DNA of 9,125 nucleotides from Rhodococcus sp. (in: high G+C Gram-positive bacteria) (GTDB taxonomy: Bacteria; Actinomycetota; Actinomycetes; Mycobacteriales; Mycobacteriaceae). The notes beneath the pieces were generated by a model. The model saw nothing but the letters and a program-made list of their open reading frames with translations, did not search any database and had not been told where the DNA came from. The position numbers were made by a program, and so were the translations under genes. Each line of letters starts with the position of its first letter. Position 1 is the first letter of the stretch. The stretch is taken from positions 1 to 9,125 of the forward strand of contig JAAYXN010000088.1 in the NCBI GenBank assembly GCA_012515885.1, written 5' to 3'. Shown in pieces: positions 1-5,955 of the stretch.

Positions 1-805
1 ACAGCGCGGTGCGTTCGCCAGCCACCGCGACGATACGGGCGCCGGGCTGATCGACCTCAGCGAGAATCTTCGAACTGAACTCTTGCGGCTCCTGTGCGTC
101 GCTGGGTGCGGGCGCGAGCAGGCTCAGCCGCTCGACGTTCTCACCTGGGCATTGTTCCAGGACAACGAGTCGACTGCCATTGGCTTTCGCGTCGACGAGG
201 TTGCACTCTGGGCGCGGCTGTTTGCCCGGGTTCACCGGGGCATCAACCCGCCCGTACTCGACGGTGCGAACCAAATCTGAGCGCCACGATTCCAGCCGCT
301 GATCGCCGAAAACAACCAGATACGTGCCACCACCAACGAGGGTGACATCACTGTCAGCGTCGCTGCTGCGCTGGGCAGCCCGCACCCCGGACGACGCATC
401 CAGGGCCGTCACCTGTGAGCAGCCGCGATCATCACGGAAGACTGAAATTGCGCGCTGCCACGCGCCAACCACGCCGCACAACTCCAGATCGCGGGAATAG
501 CGCCACAATTGCTCACCGGTCTCGGGGTCGTGGCCGATGACGGTGCTGCCGTCCGCAGAGACAACAGCCCCGCCTTCAACCACGGGGAAAGTGGTTGCGC
601 CGCTTGGTGCATCCCACACAGCACGCAGAATCTCCGGAATCTGCGTCGCCGGTTCTGGTACCACCGCAGGGGTAGCGGCCGTCATCGACTCGGTAGCGCG
701 AGCGTCGCTACGCAGCCAGGTGACACCTAACGTCACCAGCACGACCACTGCGATGGCAGCCGCAATCAACAGGTCGGCGCGAGTACGCCGCTCAGGAGGT
801 AGCAC
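1..805 (-). CDS. Membrane-anchored beta-propeller-like protein (Rv3212-like), partial
   Basis: An open frame runs from GTG at 805 off the left edge, giving the first 268 residues of a longer protein. Seen: a short basic cytoplasmic N-terminus, one hydrophobic segment at about residues 12-30 (signal anchor, no lipobox), a Pro/Thr-rich linker to about 60, then beta-rich sequence. A PQQ/quinoprotein-type blade motif lies near residues 91-103 (GHDPETGEQLWRY). Cysteines at 110, 129, 201 and 219 lie on the predicted outer side and could form two disulfides. It follows rhlE by nine bases in the same frame; the only codons between the rhlE stop and this GTG are ATT, TGG and GGC, so no earlier start exists. 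The neighbour of rhlE in M. tuberculosis is the similar-type protein Rv3212, which supports the call. The molecular role is unknown; a scaffold or binding function at the outer face of the membrane is an inference. Confidence 0.8.
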   Translation of the reverse strand, partial: MLPPERRTRADLLIAAAIAVVVLVTLGVTWLRSDARATESMTAATPAVVPEPATQIPEILRAVWDAPSGATTFPVVEGGAVVSADGSTVIGHDPETGEQLWRYSRDLELCGVVGAWQRAISVFRDDRGCSQVTALDASSGVRAAQRSSDADSDVTLVGGGTYLVVFGDQRLESWRSDLVRTVEYGRVDAPVNPGKQPRPECNLVDAKANGSRLVVLEQCPGENVERLSLLAPAPSDAQEPQEFSSKILAEVDQPGARIVAVAGERTAL

Positions 806-814
806 GCCCCAAAT

Positions 815-2452
815 CTAGTCGGACGCAGAACCGGTTGCTGCAGCCGCTGCCGGACGACGACGCCTACGGCGACGACGAGGCGCACCGTCACCGGTGCCGG
901 AATCCTTAGCTACATCACTCTGACCGGCGCTGGCCGTGTCCTGAGCGGGCGCGGAAGCAGTTGCGGCGTCGCCAGTTGCGGTGTCGCCGGCGGTTTTACC
1001 GCCGCGGGTGCGCTGACGCGAACGAGTGCGGGTGCGTGCCGGACGCTCGCTCTTCTCCCGCGGCTCGCGCTTGGCAGATGCGTCGCTGTCAGCGGCGGGA
1101 CGCGGCTTTGCGACGGTGCCCGTGGTGCCCTCGGGGATGCCGAGTTCTTCAAACAGGTGCGGTGAGCTTGAGTATGTCTCCACCGGATCGGGCGTGCCCA
1201 ATTCGAGTGCCTTGTCGATGAGCTGCCAGCGCGATACGTCGTCCCAATCGACGAGGGTGACGGCGGTGCCGGTGCGTCCCGCGCGGCCGGTGCGGCCAAT
1301 GCGGTGCACATACGTCTTCTCGTCTTCGGGGCACTGGTAGTTGATGACGTGGGTGACGTCGTCAATATCGATACCGCGTGCGGCGACGTCGGTGGCGACG
1401 AGAACGTTGATCTTGCCGCTACGGAACGACTTGAGGGCCTTCTCGCGGGCGATCTGGCCGAGGTCGCCGTGGACGGCGCCGACAGCGAAACCGCGTTCGG
1501 CTAGCTCGTCAGAAACCTTCTGTGCGGTCCGCTTGGTGCGGGTGAAGATCATGGTGGCGCCGCGGCCATCGGCTTGAAGGACACGGGCTACGAGTTCGAC
1601 CTTGTCGAGTGCATGCGCCCGGTAGATCCGCTGCGTCGTGCGCTCATGCACCGCCGACGATGCGGGCTCTTCTGCCCGAATGTGTGTGGGGCGCGTTAAG
1701 AAGGTGCGGGCCAGGGTGATGATTGGTCCGGGCATGGTTGCTGAGAACAGCATCGTCTGACGCTTCTCCGGGACCATCGTGAGGATGCGTTCGATGTCGG
1801 GTAGGAACCCGAGATCGAGCATTTCGTCGGCCTCATCAAGAACGAGGACCTCAATCTTGCCGAGGATCAAATGCCCCTGGGTGGCGAGGTCAAGCAGACG
1901 ACCCGGGGTGCCGACGACGACGTCGGCGCCTTTACGGAGGGTGTCGATCTGCTGCTCGTACGGGCGGCCACCGTAAATGGACAGCACCTCAAGTTTGCCC
2001 TTGGGGCCGCTGCCAGGCAGGTTGGTCGAGGCGTTCTCGAGGTCTTTGGCGACCTGAATGCACAGTTCGCGGGTGGGCACGATGACGAGCGCGCGAGGCG
2101 TACCGTCGAGGGCCGCCGTCTGGGACGCGGTGCTGACGCGATGCAGCAGCGGAACACCGAAACCGAAGGTCTTGCCCATACCGGTGCGGGCTTGGCCGAT
2201 CAGGTCGTCGCCAGCGAGGGCGAGCGGCAGGGTCAGTTCCTGGATGGCGAAGGTGCGTTCGATACCGATAGCGGACAGTGCCTGGACGATTTCGTCGCGG
2301 ACACCCAGTTCACCGAACGTCGGGGGAGTATGCGTGTCATCGAGCTGCGCTGAAAGTGTGGTTTCGGCGACGGGAGCGTCGGCTGATGGCTCGGTAATCG
2401 TGTCGATCGTGATCTTGCTCAGGGGTCTAGCCTTCCTCGTAGCAGCACGCAC
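815..2452 (-). CDS. rhlE: DEAD-box ATP-dependent RNA helicase, RhlE type
   Basis: A cytoplasmic RNA helicase that uses ATP to unwind short RNA duplexes or remodel RNA-protein complexes (ribosome assembly, mRNA decay). All core motifs are visible, counted from GTG 2452: Q motif around residues 46-71, motif I ARTGMGKT 88-95, PTREL 126-130, TPGR 182-185, DEAD 206-209, SAT 237-239, motif IV IFTRT 302-306, ATDVAARGID 353-362, and HRIGRTGR 383-390. The core ends near 410. It is followed by a low-complexity tail rich in Arg, Ala and Thr, ending with eight arginines (526-533), a likely RNA-binding tail. Motif I has Arg and Met where AQTGSGKT is common, a variant I regard as usual for actinobacterial members. 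The start is uncertain. GTG 2452 has no good ribosome site, while CTG 2422 sits eight bases after GAGGAAGG and would give a 535-residue protein beginning SKITIDT. The propeller gene follows at once, so the two are probably co-transcribed. Confidence 0.93.
   Translation of the reverse strand: MRAATRKARPLSKITIDTITEPSADAPVAETTLSAQLDDTHTPPTFGELGVRDEIVQALSAIGIERTFAIQELTLPLALAGDDLIGQARTGMGKTFGFGVPLLHRVSTASQTAALDGTPRALVIVPTRELCIQVAKDLENASTNLPGSGPKGKLEVLSIYGGRPYEQQIDTLRKGADVVVGTPGRLLDLATQGHLILGKIEVLVLDEADEMLDLGFLPDIERILTMVPEKRQTMLFSATMPGPIITLARTFLTRPTHIRAEEPASSAVHERTTQRIYRAHALDKVELVARVLQADGRGATMIFTRTKRTAQKVSDELAERGFAVGAVHGDLGQIAREKALKSFRSGKINVLVATDVAARGIDIDDVTHVINYQCPEDEKTYVHRIGRTGRAGRTGTAVTLVDWDDVSRWQLIDKALELGTPDPVETYSSSPHLFEELGIPEGTTGTVAKPRPAADSDASAKREPREKSERPARTRTRSRQRTRGGKTAGDTATGDAATASAPAQDTASAGQSDVAKDSGTGDGAPRRRRRRRRPAAAAATGSASD
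2431..2438 (-). promoter_or_regulatory. Ribosome binding site that favours CTG 2422 as rhlE start
   Basis: GAGGAAGG on the minus strand is a near-ideal Shine-Dalgarno sequence. It lies inside the frame opened by GTG 2452 and ends eight bases before CTG 2422. No ATG, GTG or TTG occurs in the rhlE frame between here and the Q motif, so either the protein starts at CTG or the site is a chance match. Confidence 0.5.
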
Positions 2453-2705
2453 GCACGAGGTGGAGGGTTAGGTCGTGGTTCGACCGGTAAAGTATCCCAG
2501 TTGACTTCTCGGCGGTGTGACCTGCCGATACTCGTCTTTCCTCTTCCGATGCGGTGGGCCTAGGAGGCCCTACGGTGGGTCCACGCCGCCGGGCCGACAT
2601 CGTTTCGGCGGGGCATGGGCACCGACCGTCGGTCAGGTGCGCGCACATAAACGCATAGGGGCCGGTGGCGTCGTTTGCACGAGCGAACGCGACTCCTATC
2701 CGCTC

Positions 2706-2711
2706 ATTGTA
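2706..2711 (-). promoter_or_regulatory. Candidate -10 box for rhlE
   Basis: TACAAT on the minus strand is the best -10 match in the region, but no convincing -35 lies 16-19 bases upstream. If used, transcription would begin near 2699 and leave a leader of roughly 250-280 bases before rhlE, long enough for RNA-level control. Confidence 0.35.
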
Positions 2712-2766
2712 GCGTCCCCGGCTAACCAAGCGCTGTGACGGCGTGTGGGTGTCGCTGAGAGCGCGG

Positions 2767-2810
2767 CGCGTCGGTCACGCTAAGACGCCGACGCGTCGGT
2801 GACGCTAAGA
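2767..2810 (+). repeat. Two 19-base direct repeats with a central palindrome upstream of the ferritin-fold gene
   Basis: Copies at 2767-2785 (CGCGTCGGTCACGCTAAGA) and 2792-2810 (same with one C to G change) are spaced 25 bases start to start. A perfect 12-base palindrome, CCGACGCGTCGG, lies at 2788-2799 across the start of the second copy. A weaker echo (CGCTAACGC) follows at 2822-2830. The array ends 36 bases before the ATG at 2847 and just upstream of the probable -10 box, a position suited to an activator or repressor site. Confidence 0.6.
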
Positions 2811-2832
2811 GGCCACCGCCTCGCTAACGCAT

Positions 2833-2838
2833 TAGAGT
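2833..2838 (+). promoter_or_regulatory. Probable -10 box of a leaderless transcript
   Basis: TAGAGT fits the actinobacterial TANNNT -10 pattern and ends eight bases before ATG 2847. There is no Shine-Dalgarno sequence in between. This fits a transcript starting at or within two bases of the ATG, a common arrangement in mycobacteria. No clear -35 is seen. Confidence 0.45.
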
Positions 2839-2846
2839 CCTAGACC

Positions 2847-3539
2847 ATGGACTCCACCCCATCGAAGCAGGCTGAAGTCACCGCACCGGCGCGCATCCCT
2901 TCGGACCATCCGGGCGTCCCGGATTTGTTCGCTGTTCTTGCCTACGGTGAGATTTCGGCGTTCTACCGGTTGTCGGAAGACGCGCGGATGGCGCGGACGT
3001 TGGAGGGCAAAGTCGCGTTAGCGGCCATGGCCTCCGCGGAGATGTCGCATTTCGAAACTTTGGAAGCGGCGCTCACTGAGCGGGGTTTCGACGTCTATGA
3101 GGCGATGGACCCCTTCGTGCGGCCTCTTGACGACTATCACGCGTCGACGACGCCGTCGACGTGGCTTGAAGCGCTGGTCAAGGCGTATGTCGGTGACGGT
3201 ATTGCGGCCGATTTCTACCGTGAGATCGGGCATTCACTGCCACCTGAGGTGGAGCAGGTTGTCGAGGAAGTGCTCGCGCAGACCGGCCACTCCGAGTTCG
3301 TTGTCCAGCAGGTGCGCGCCGCGATTGAGGCGAGCAGCAGGGACCGGGACCGGCTGATGCTGTGGGGTCGACGACTGCTCGGTGAAGCAATCACCCAGGC
3401 ACAATTTGTTCTTGCCCGCCGTGAAGGGCTCACCGAACTGGTGTTGGCGGCGTACGGCGACCTCAACGGTGTCGTCGCGCTCTTTGACCGGATGCAAGAA
3501 AAGCATGCCGAGCGGATGGCTGTCCTCGGCTTGGAGTAG
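2847..3539 (+). CDS. Ferritin-fold protein, MiaE-like (Rv3210c-like)
   Basis: A 230-residue soluble, mostly helical protein with no signal peptide. It resembles the actinobacterial ferritin-like family related to MiaE, the diiron tRNA hydroxylase. Seen: Glu35 in a helix (LAYGEIS), E65xxH68 about thirty residues later (AEMSHF), then Asp117 (VGDG) and H148 (QTGH). This reproduces the two-half spacing of a diiron four-helix bundle, except that the second ExxH reads Q145xxH148. Metal binding is therefore likely but not certain, and the substrate is unknown; tRNA hydroxylation should not be assumed from the family name. The ATG has no ribosome site and lies just after a -10-like TAGAGT, suggesting a leaderless message. 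It is divergent from rhlE and is followed by a terminator-like hairpin, so it is probably transcribed alone. Confidence 0.82.
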   Translation: MDSTPSKQAEVTAPARIPSDHPGVPDLFAVLAYGEISAFYRLSEDARMARTLEGKVALAAMASAEMSHFETLEAALTERGFDVYEAMDPFVRPLDDYHASTTPSTWLEALVKAYVGDGIAADFYREIGHSLPPEVEQVVEEVLAQTGHSEFVVQQVRAAIEASSRDRDRLMLWGRRLLGEAITQAQFVLARREGLTELVLAAYGDLNGVVALFDRMQEKHAERMAVLGLE

Positions 3540-3544
3540 CCACC

Positions 3545-3568
3545 GCGAACAACCCTGGGGTTGTTCGC
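3545..3568 (+). terminator. Hairpin terminator after the ferritin-fold gene
   Basis: Arms GCGAACAACCC (3545-3555) and GGGTTGTTCGC (3558-3568) match over eleven base pairs around a two-base centre, beginning six bases after the stop codon. There is no T-run, which is usual for actinobacterial terminators. Confidence 0.65.
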
Positions 3569-3612
3569 TCTCGGCACATGCGCACTGCCGTAGCTGCGCG
3601 GGGGTGCTGCAT

Positions 3613-3618
3613 TAGCCT
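3613..3618 (+). promoter_or_regulatory. Candidate -10 box for the DUF3107 gene
   Basis: TAGCCT (TANNNT type) would give a start near 3625 and a leader of about 60 bases before GTG 3688. The longer string TAGCCTGG recurs upstream of the YxxxE-protein gene at 8259. No good -35 is visible. Confidence 0.3.
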
Positions 3619-3643
3619 GGATCACGACAGGTCGTACGTGTAC

Positions 3644-3681
3644 CCCGAAGAGTTCGGGTGCATCTTAAAAGAGTTCGGAGG
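3644..3681 (+). promoter_or_regulatory. Leader hairpin with a competing pairing at the DUF3107 ribosome site
   Basis: CCCGAA (3644-3649) can pair with TTCGGG (3653-3658) over a three-base loop. The ten bases AAGAGTTCGG occur twice (3648-3657 and 3669-3678). The second copy offers TTCGG (3674-3678), which can pair with the same CCGAA and runs into the Shine-Dalgarno sequence GGAGG (3677-3681). The two pairings exclude each other. Both are short, so regulation is only a possibility. Confidence 0.3.
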
Positions 3682-3687
3682 TCGACC

Positions 3688-3918
3688 GTGGAGGTCAAGA
3701 TCGGTCTTATCGACAGCCCGCGTGAGCTGGTCATCGTCACCGACCGGGACCGGGACGAGGTCGAGAAGGTGATTTCGGACGGGTTGGCAAGTGGCGACGG
3801 CGTGGTGTCACTCGAAGACGAAAAGGGCCGCAAGTACCTGGTGCAGGCCGCCAAGATTGCCTATGCGGAGATCGGTGCTGCGGACGCCCGCAAGGTCGGT
3901 TTTGCGCCGCTGACCTAA
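3688..3918 (+). CDS. DUF3107 family protein (TB9.4 / Rv3208A-like)
   Basis: A 76-residue cytoplasmic protein starting at GTG 3688, six bases after a strong ribosome site (GGAGG, 3677-3681). The upstream ATG at 3658 in the same frame is less likely, because it lies in the leader hairpin and precedes the ribosome site. Seen: an N-terminal beta strand (EVKIGLI), a conserved PRELV segment at 11-15, an acidic/basic helix around 20-33, a DEKGRKYLVQAAKIAY strand-helix segment at 44-59, and the C-terminal GFAPL typical of the family. The family is small, widespread in Actinobacteria and of unknown function. In M. tuberculosis the gene sits beside the TetR gene as here. The two genes are convergent and share a strong hairpin terminator. 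The large excess of charged residues suggests a protein- or nucleic-acid-binding role, but that is inference. Confidence 0.87.
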   Translation: MEVKIGLIDSPRELVIVTDRDRDEVEKVISDGLASGDGVVSLEDEKGRKYLVQAAKIAYAEIGAADARKVGFAPLT

Positions 3919-3931
3919 ATGTTTGTCAAAG

Positions 3932-3969
3932 ATTCGGGCCGGGCACCGTGGTAGGTGCCCGGCCCGAAT
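3932..3969. terminator. Bidirectional terminator between DUF3107 and tetR genes
   Basis: A perfect 16-base-pair inverted repeat has arms ATTCGGGCCGGGCACC (3932-3947) and GGTGCCCGGCCCGAAT (3954-3969) around a six-base loop. A-rich sequence lies on the left and T-rich sequence on the right. It sits between the stops of two convergent genes, so it can serve both strands. Confidence 0.9.
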
Positions 3970-3985
3970 TTGTGTGTGGTGGCCG

Positions 3986-4639
3986 CTAGTTCTGTTCGTG
4001 TTGCAGTGGGACGTGGGAGAGTCCGCCCCACGCGAGCGCGACCGTGGTGTCGACTGCTTCTTCTTTGGTGATCGGCCGCGCAGCTCCAAGCCAGTACCGC
4101 GCGGTGAACTGGCTGGCTCCGACGAGGCCGATCGCGAGGATGCGCGCGCGGTGCGGATCCAACCCTGAATCGTGGCTGACGAGGTCGAACACGGCGTCCA
4201 CACACGCTTCGGTAGCTTTTTCGACGCGTTTTTGAACCGCGGGTTCGCCCATCAAATCGGATTCGAAAACGAGACGGAACCCTTGCGAATCGTTGTCGAC
4301 AAAGTCGAAGAACGCCTGCACCGCTGCCCGGACACGTTGCTGGTTATCGGTGGTTGACCGCAGAGCCTGACGCACACCGGCGACAAGGGCGTCGACGTAG
4401 CTTTGTAGGACCGCGACATATAGCTCCAGCTTGCCGGGGAAATGCTGGTAAAGCACCGGTTTGCTGACCCCGGCGCAGTCAGCGATTTCATCCATACCGG
4501 CCGAGTGGTAGCCGCGGGATACGAAGACTTCGCTTGCTGCTGCAAGGAGCTGTTGGCGACGGGCATCGCGGGGCAGCCGCGCGCTGCGCCGACTGTTCTT
4601 ACCGGCGGCGCCGCCCGCCCGCTCTACGAGATCGGTCAT
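3986..4639 (-). CDS. TetR family transcriptional regulator (Rv3208-like)
   Basis: A 217-residue DNA-binding regulator. Seen, from ATG 4639: a basic N-terminal arm (17-29), then a canonical TetR helix-turn-helix, AAASEVFVSRGYHSAG followed by MDEIADCAGVSKPVLYQHF at about 49-67. The C-terminal ligand-binding/dimer domain covers residues 70-217, with FDFVDNDSQGFRLVFESD and GLDPHRAR as recognisable conserved stretches. ATG 4639 has an acceptable ribosome site (GGGAAG, five bases away). An in-frame GTG at 4660 with GGAGGA too close upstream is the alternative and would add seven residues. It is divergent from the DUF3152-moeZ group and convergent with DUF3107. An inverted repeat upstream (4670-4685) could be its operator. 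The inducing ligand is unknown; mycobacterial neighbours give no firm target. Confidence 0.92.
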   Translation of the reverse strand: MTDLVERAGGAAGKNSRRSARLPRDARRQQLLAAASEVFVSRGYHSAGMDEIADCAGVSKPVLYQHFPGKLELYVAVLQSYVDALVAGVRQALRSTTDNQQRVRAAVQAFFDFVDNDSQGFRLVFESDLMGEPAVQKRVEKATEACVDAVFDLVSHDSGLDPHRARILAIGLVGASQFTARYWLGAARPITKEEAVDTTVALAWGGLSHVPLQHEQN

Positions 4640-4669
4640 GTCGGCTTCCCATCTGCGCACGTATCCTCC

Positions 4670-4699
4670 GTCACAGGTCGGTGACTGCTGCAAACGATA
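4670..4699 (-). promoter_or_regulatory. Candidate tetR promoter and operator
   Basis: On the minus strand TATCGT (4699-4694) fits a -10 box. The inverted repeat GTCAC-N6-GTGAC at 4685-4670 would then lie at or just after the transcription start, a typical place for TetR autorepression. Half sites are only five bases, so a chance match is possible. Confidence 0.35.
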
Positions 4700-4736
4700 C
4701 CCGTGTCACCCCCGGCGATCGCGTAAGGATGCGCTG

Positions 4737-4799
4737 ATGCCCGACACGCCCAGATCCGGCGCCGAGGAGACCACCCTGGGAGGATCGGTGGAACTGTGA
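4737..4799 (+). CDS. Possible 20-residue leader peptide upstream of the DUF3152 gene
   Basis: ATG 4737 follows AAGGA (4725-4729) by seven bases and opens a frame that ends with TGA 4797-4799. The peptide reads MPDTPRSGAEETTLGGSVEL. The stop lies 13 bases before GTG 4813 in another frame. Spacing of the ribosome site is good, but nothing in the peptide is distinctive and no family is recognised. It could be a leader peptide coupling translation to the next gene, or chance. Confidence 0.25.
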   Translation: MPDTPRSGAEETTLGGSVEL

Positions 4800-4805
4800 G
4801 ATTCT
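4797..4805 (+). promoter_or_regulatory. Candidate extended -10 for the DUF3152 gene
   Basis: TGAGATTCT reads as TGN plus GATTCT, an extended -10-like element, ending seven bases before GTG 4813, which has no ribosome site. A leaderless message is possible. The first base of the hexamer is G, not T, so support is modest. Confidence 0.3.
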
Positions 4806-4812
4806 GTCTTGC

Positions 4813-5955
4813 GTGAGTGACCGAGGACGATCGAGCAGGAGCGGAAGCGAGATCGACCGTCGAGTAGCGGCGGGTCGCCGACGTCTGCATGACGAGGACG
4901 GTTACGACGACCAGCCGCACGTTCCGGAAACTGCGGGTGCGCCGGACTTGTATGCGGGGGTCGAGTTCCGGCGTTCCGGCGAGAAATCGCATCAACCGTT
5001 GCGTGCCCAGTGGGATCCGACGGCGCATGAGCCCAGCACTCGGCCGCCGCGGCCGGAACGCGCGGGGGTGCGTAAACAGAGTCGTTTAGGAAAGTTCGTG
5101 TCCACCTATGGGTGGCGGGCGTATGCGATTCCTGTGTTGGCTGTCGTAACCGCGTTCGTTGTCGTTGATGCGCTGCGCGCGTCAGGTGACAGCGAGACGA
5201 TGGTCGATGCTGTGGCGCCGCCGTTGCCCGGTGTTTTGAGCCAAGAAGGCGACACGGAAAGCACCGACATCGTCGGTATCCCACCGCTTGCTGATGGCAC
5301 GTTCGCCGAGTCGATGCCGTCAGGTGTGCTCCCCGAAGGTGGTGCGTTCACGGTGGCGGGGGCAGGTACGTGGCGCATCGTTCCGGGCACCACGGACAAG
5401 GCTGGTGAAGGCACTGACCGCGAATTCACGTACACCGTCGAAATTGAGGATGGCGTCGACACCGCGGAGTTTGGTGGCGATGACTCGCTGGCGCGCATGG
5501 TCGATTCGACGCTGGCCAATCCGAAGAGCTGGACCAACGACAGCCGGTTCGCGTTCCGGCGTGTCGATACCGGCGAACCCGATTTCCGGGTGTCGTTGAC
5601 GTCGCAAATGACGGTGCGGCAGTCGTGCGGGTATTCGATCGAGTTGGAAACGTCTTGCTACAACCCGGGTATCGGGCGCGTGGTGATTAACGAACCGCGC
5701 TGGGTGCGGGGCGCGATCTCGTTCCAGGGCGATATTGGTTCGTACCGGCAGTACCTGATTAACCATGAAGTGGGGCACGCGATCGGGTACCGCGCGCATC
5801 AGCCGTGCGAGACCGAAGGTGGGCTTGCGCCGGTGATGATGCAGCAGTCGTTCGGCACCAACAACAGCGACATATATCGGCTCGATCCCGCTGGCGTCGT
5901 CCCCGATAACAACGTGGCCTGCCGGTTCAACCCGTGGCCGTACCCTCGTGGGTAG
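4813..5955 (+). CDS. DUF3152 membrane-anchored zinc-metalloprotease-like protein (Rv3207c-like)
   Basis: A 380-residue protein with a long charged cytoplasmic part (1-100), one membrane segment at about 103-120 (AIPVLAVVTAFVVVDAL), a low-complexity linker, and an outer domain from about 165 to the end. The outer domain contains the zincin motif HEVGH at 318-322 with Gly325 and His329. It is followed about fourteen residues on by APVMM (339-343), which resembles a metzincin Met-turn. Cys272/Cys282 and Cys332/Cys370 may form disulfides, and the C-terminal CRFNPWPYP is a family-like ending. The likely role is peptide-bond hydrolysis outside the cytoplasmic membrane, but the substrate is unknown. 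The third metal ligand is one residue further along than in the metzincin pattern HExxHxxGxxH. GTG 4813 was taken as start; it lacks a ribosome site. moeZ follows after 49 bases, suggesting one transcript. Confidence 0.85.
   Translation: MSDRGRSSRSGSEIDRRVAAGRRRLHDEDGYDDQPHVPETAGAPDLYAGVEFRRSGEKSHQPLRAQWDPTAHEPSTRPPRPERAGVRKQSRLGKFVSTYGWRAYAIPVLAVVTAFVVVDALRASGDSETMVDAVAPPLPGVLSQEGDTESTDIVGIPPLADGTFAESMPSGVLPEGGAFTVAGAGTWRIVPGTTDKAGEGTDREFTYTVEIEDGVDTAEFGGDDSLARMVDSTLANPKSWTNDSRFAFRRVDTGEPDFRVSLTSQMTVRQSCGYSIELETSCYNPGIGRVVINEPRWVRGAISFQGDIGSYRQYLINHEVGHAIGYRAHQPCETEGGLAPVMMQQSFGTNNSDIYRLDPAGVVPDNNVACRFNPWPYPRG

Larger units (their letters stand above)
2453..2846. other. Divergent intergenic region: rhlE leader and ferritin-fold gene promoter
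   Basis: This 394-base stretch lies between divergent genes and holds no convincing protein gene. Open frames here (minus 2427-2729, plus 2517-2738) have Arg/Pro/Cys-rich, unstructured translations and look like chance. The left two thirds, read on the minus strand, are probably the rhlE 5' leader. They contain a TACAAT box and two compact hairpins: 2556-2570 (six-base-pair stem, three-base loop) and 2619-2640 (nine pairs with one bulged base and a three-base loop). The right third carries the direct repeats and -10 box assigned to the ferritin-fold gene. Confidence 0.55.

Noticed and set aside
841..875. Simple-sequence repeat (poly-Arg codons) at the end of rhlE
   Set aside because: The eight arginines use mixed codons and match the basic tails usual in such helicases; not a slippage-type repeat.
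1871..2353. 160-codon plus-strand ORF antisense to rhlE
   Set aside because: It is the shadow of a clearly conserved helicase core on the other strand; long antisense frames are expected at this GC content.
2427..2729. 100-codon minus-strand ORF ending inside the rhlE start region
   Set aside because: No ribosome site, translation rich in Arg, Pro and Cys with no family features, and it fills the probable rhlE leader; most likely a chance frame in GC-rich DNA.
2767..2810. CRISPR-like array
   Set aside because: Only two repeat copies with a six-base gap and no spacer-like sequence; better explained as protein-binding sites.
3215..3625. 136-codon minus-strand ORF opposite the ferritin-fold gene
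   Set aside because: Shadow frame; the plus strand carries recognisable metal-ligand motifs and the ORF crosses the terminator hairpin.
4706..5284. 192-codon minus-strand ORF opposite the DUF3152 gene
   Set aside because: Histidine/Arg/Pro-rich shadow translation opposite a gene with a membrane segment and conserved outer domain.
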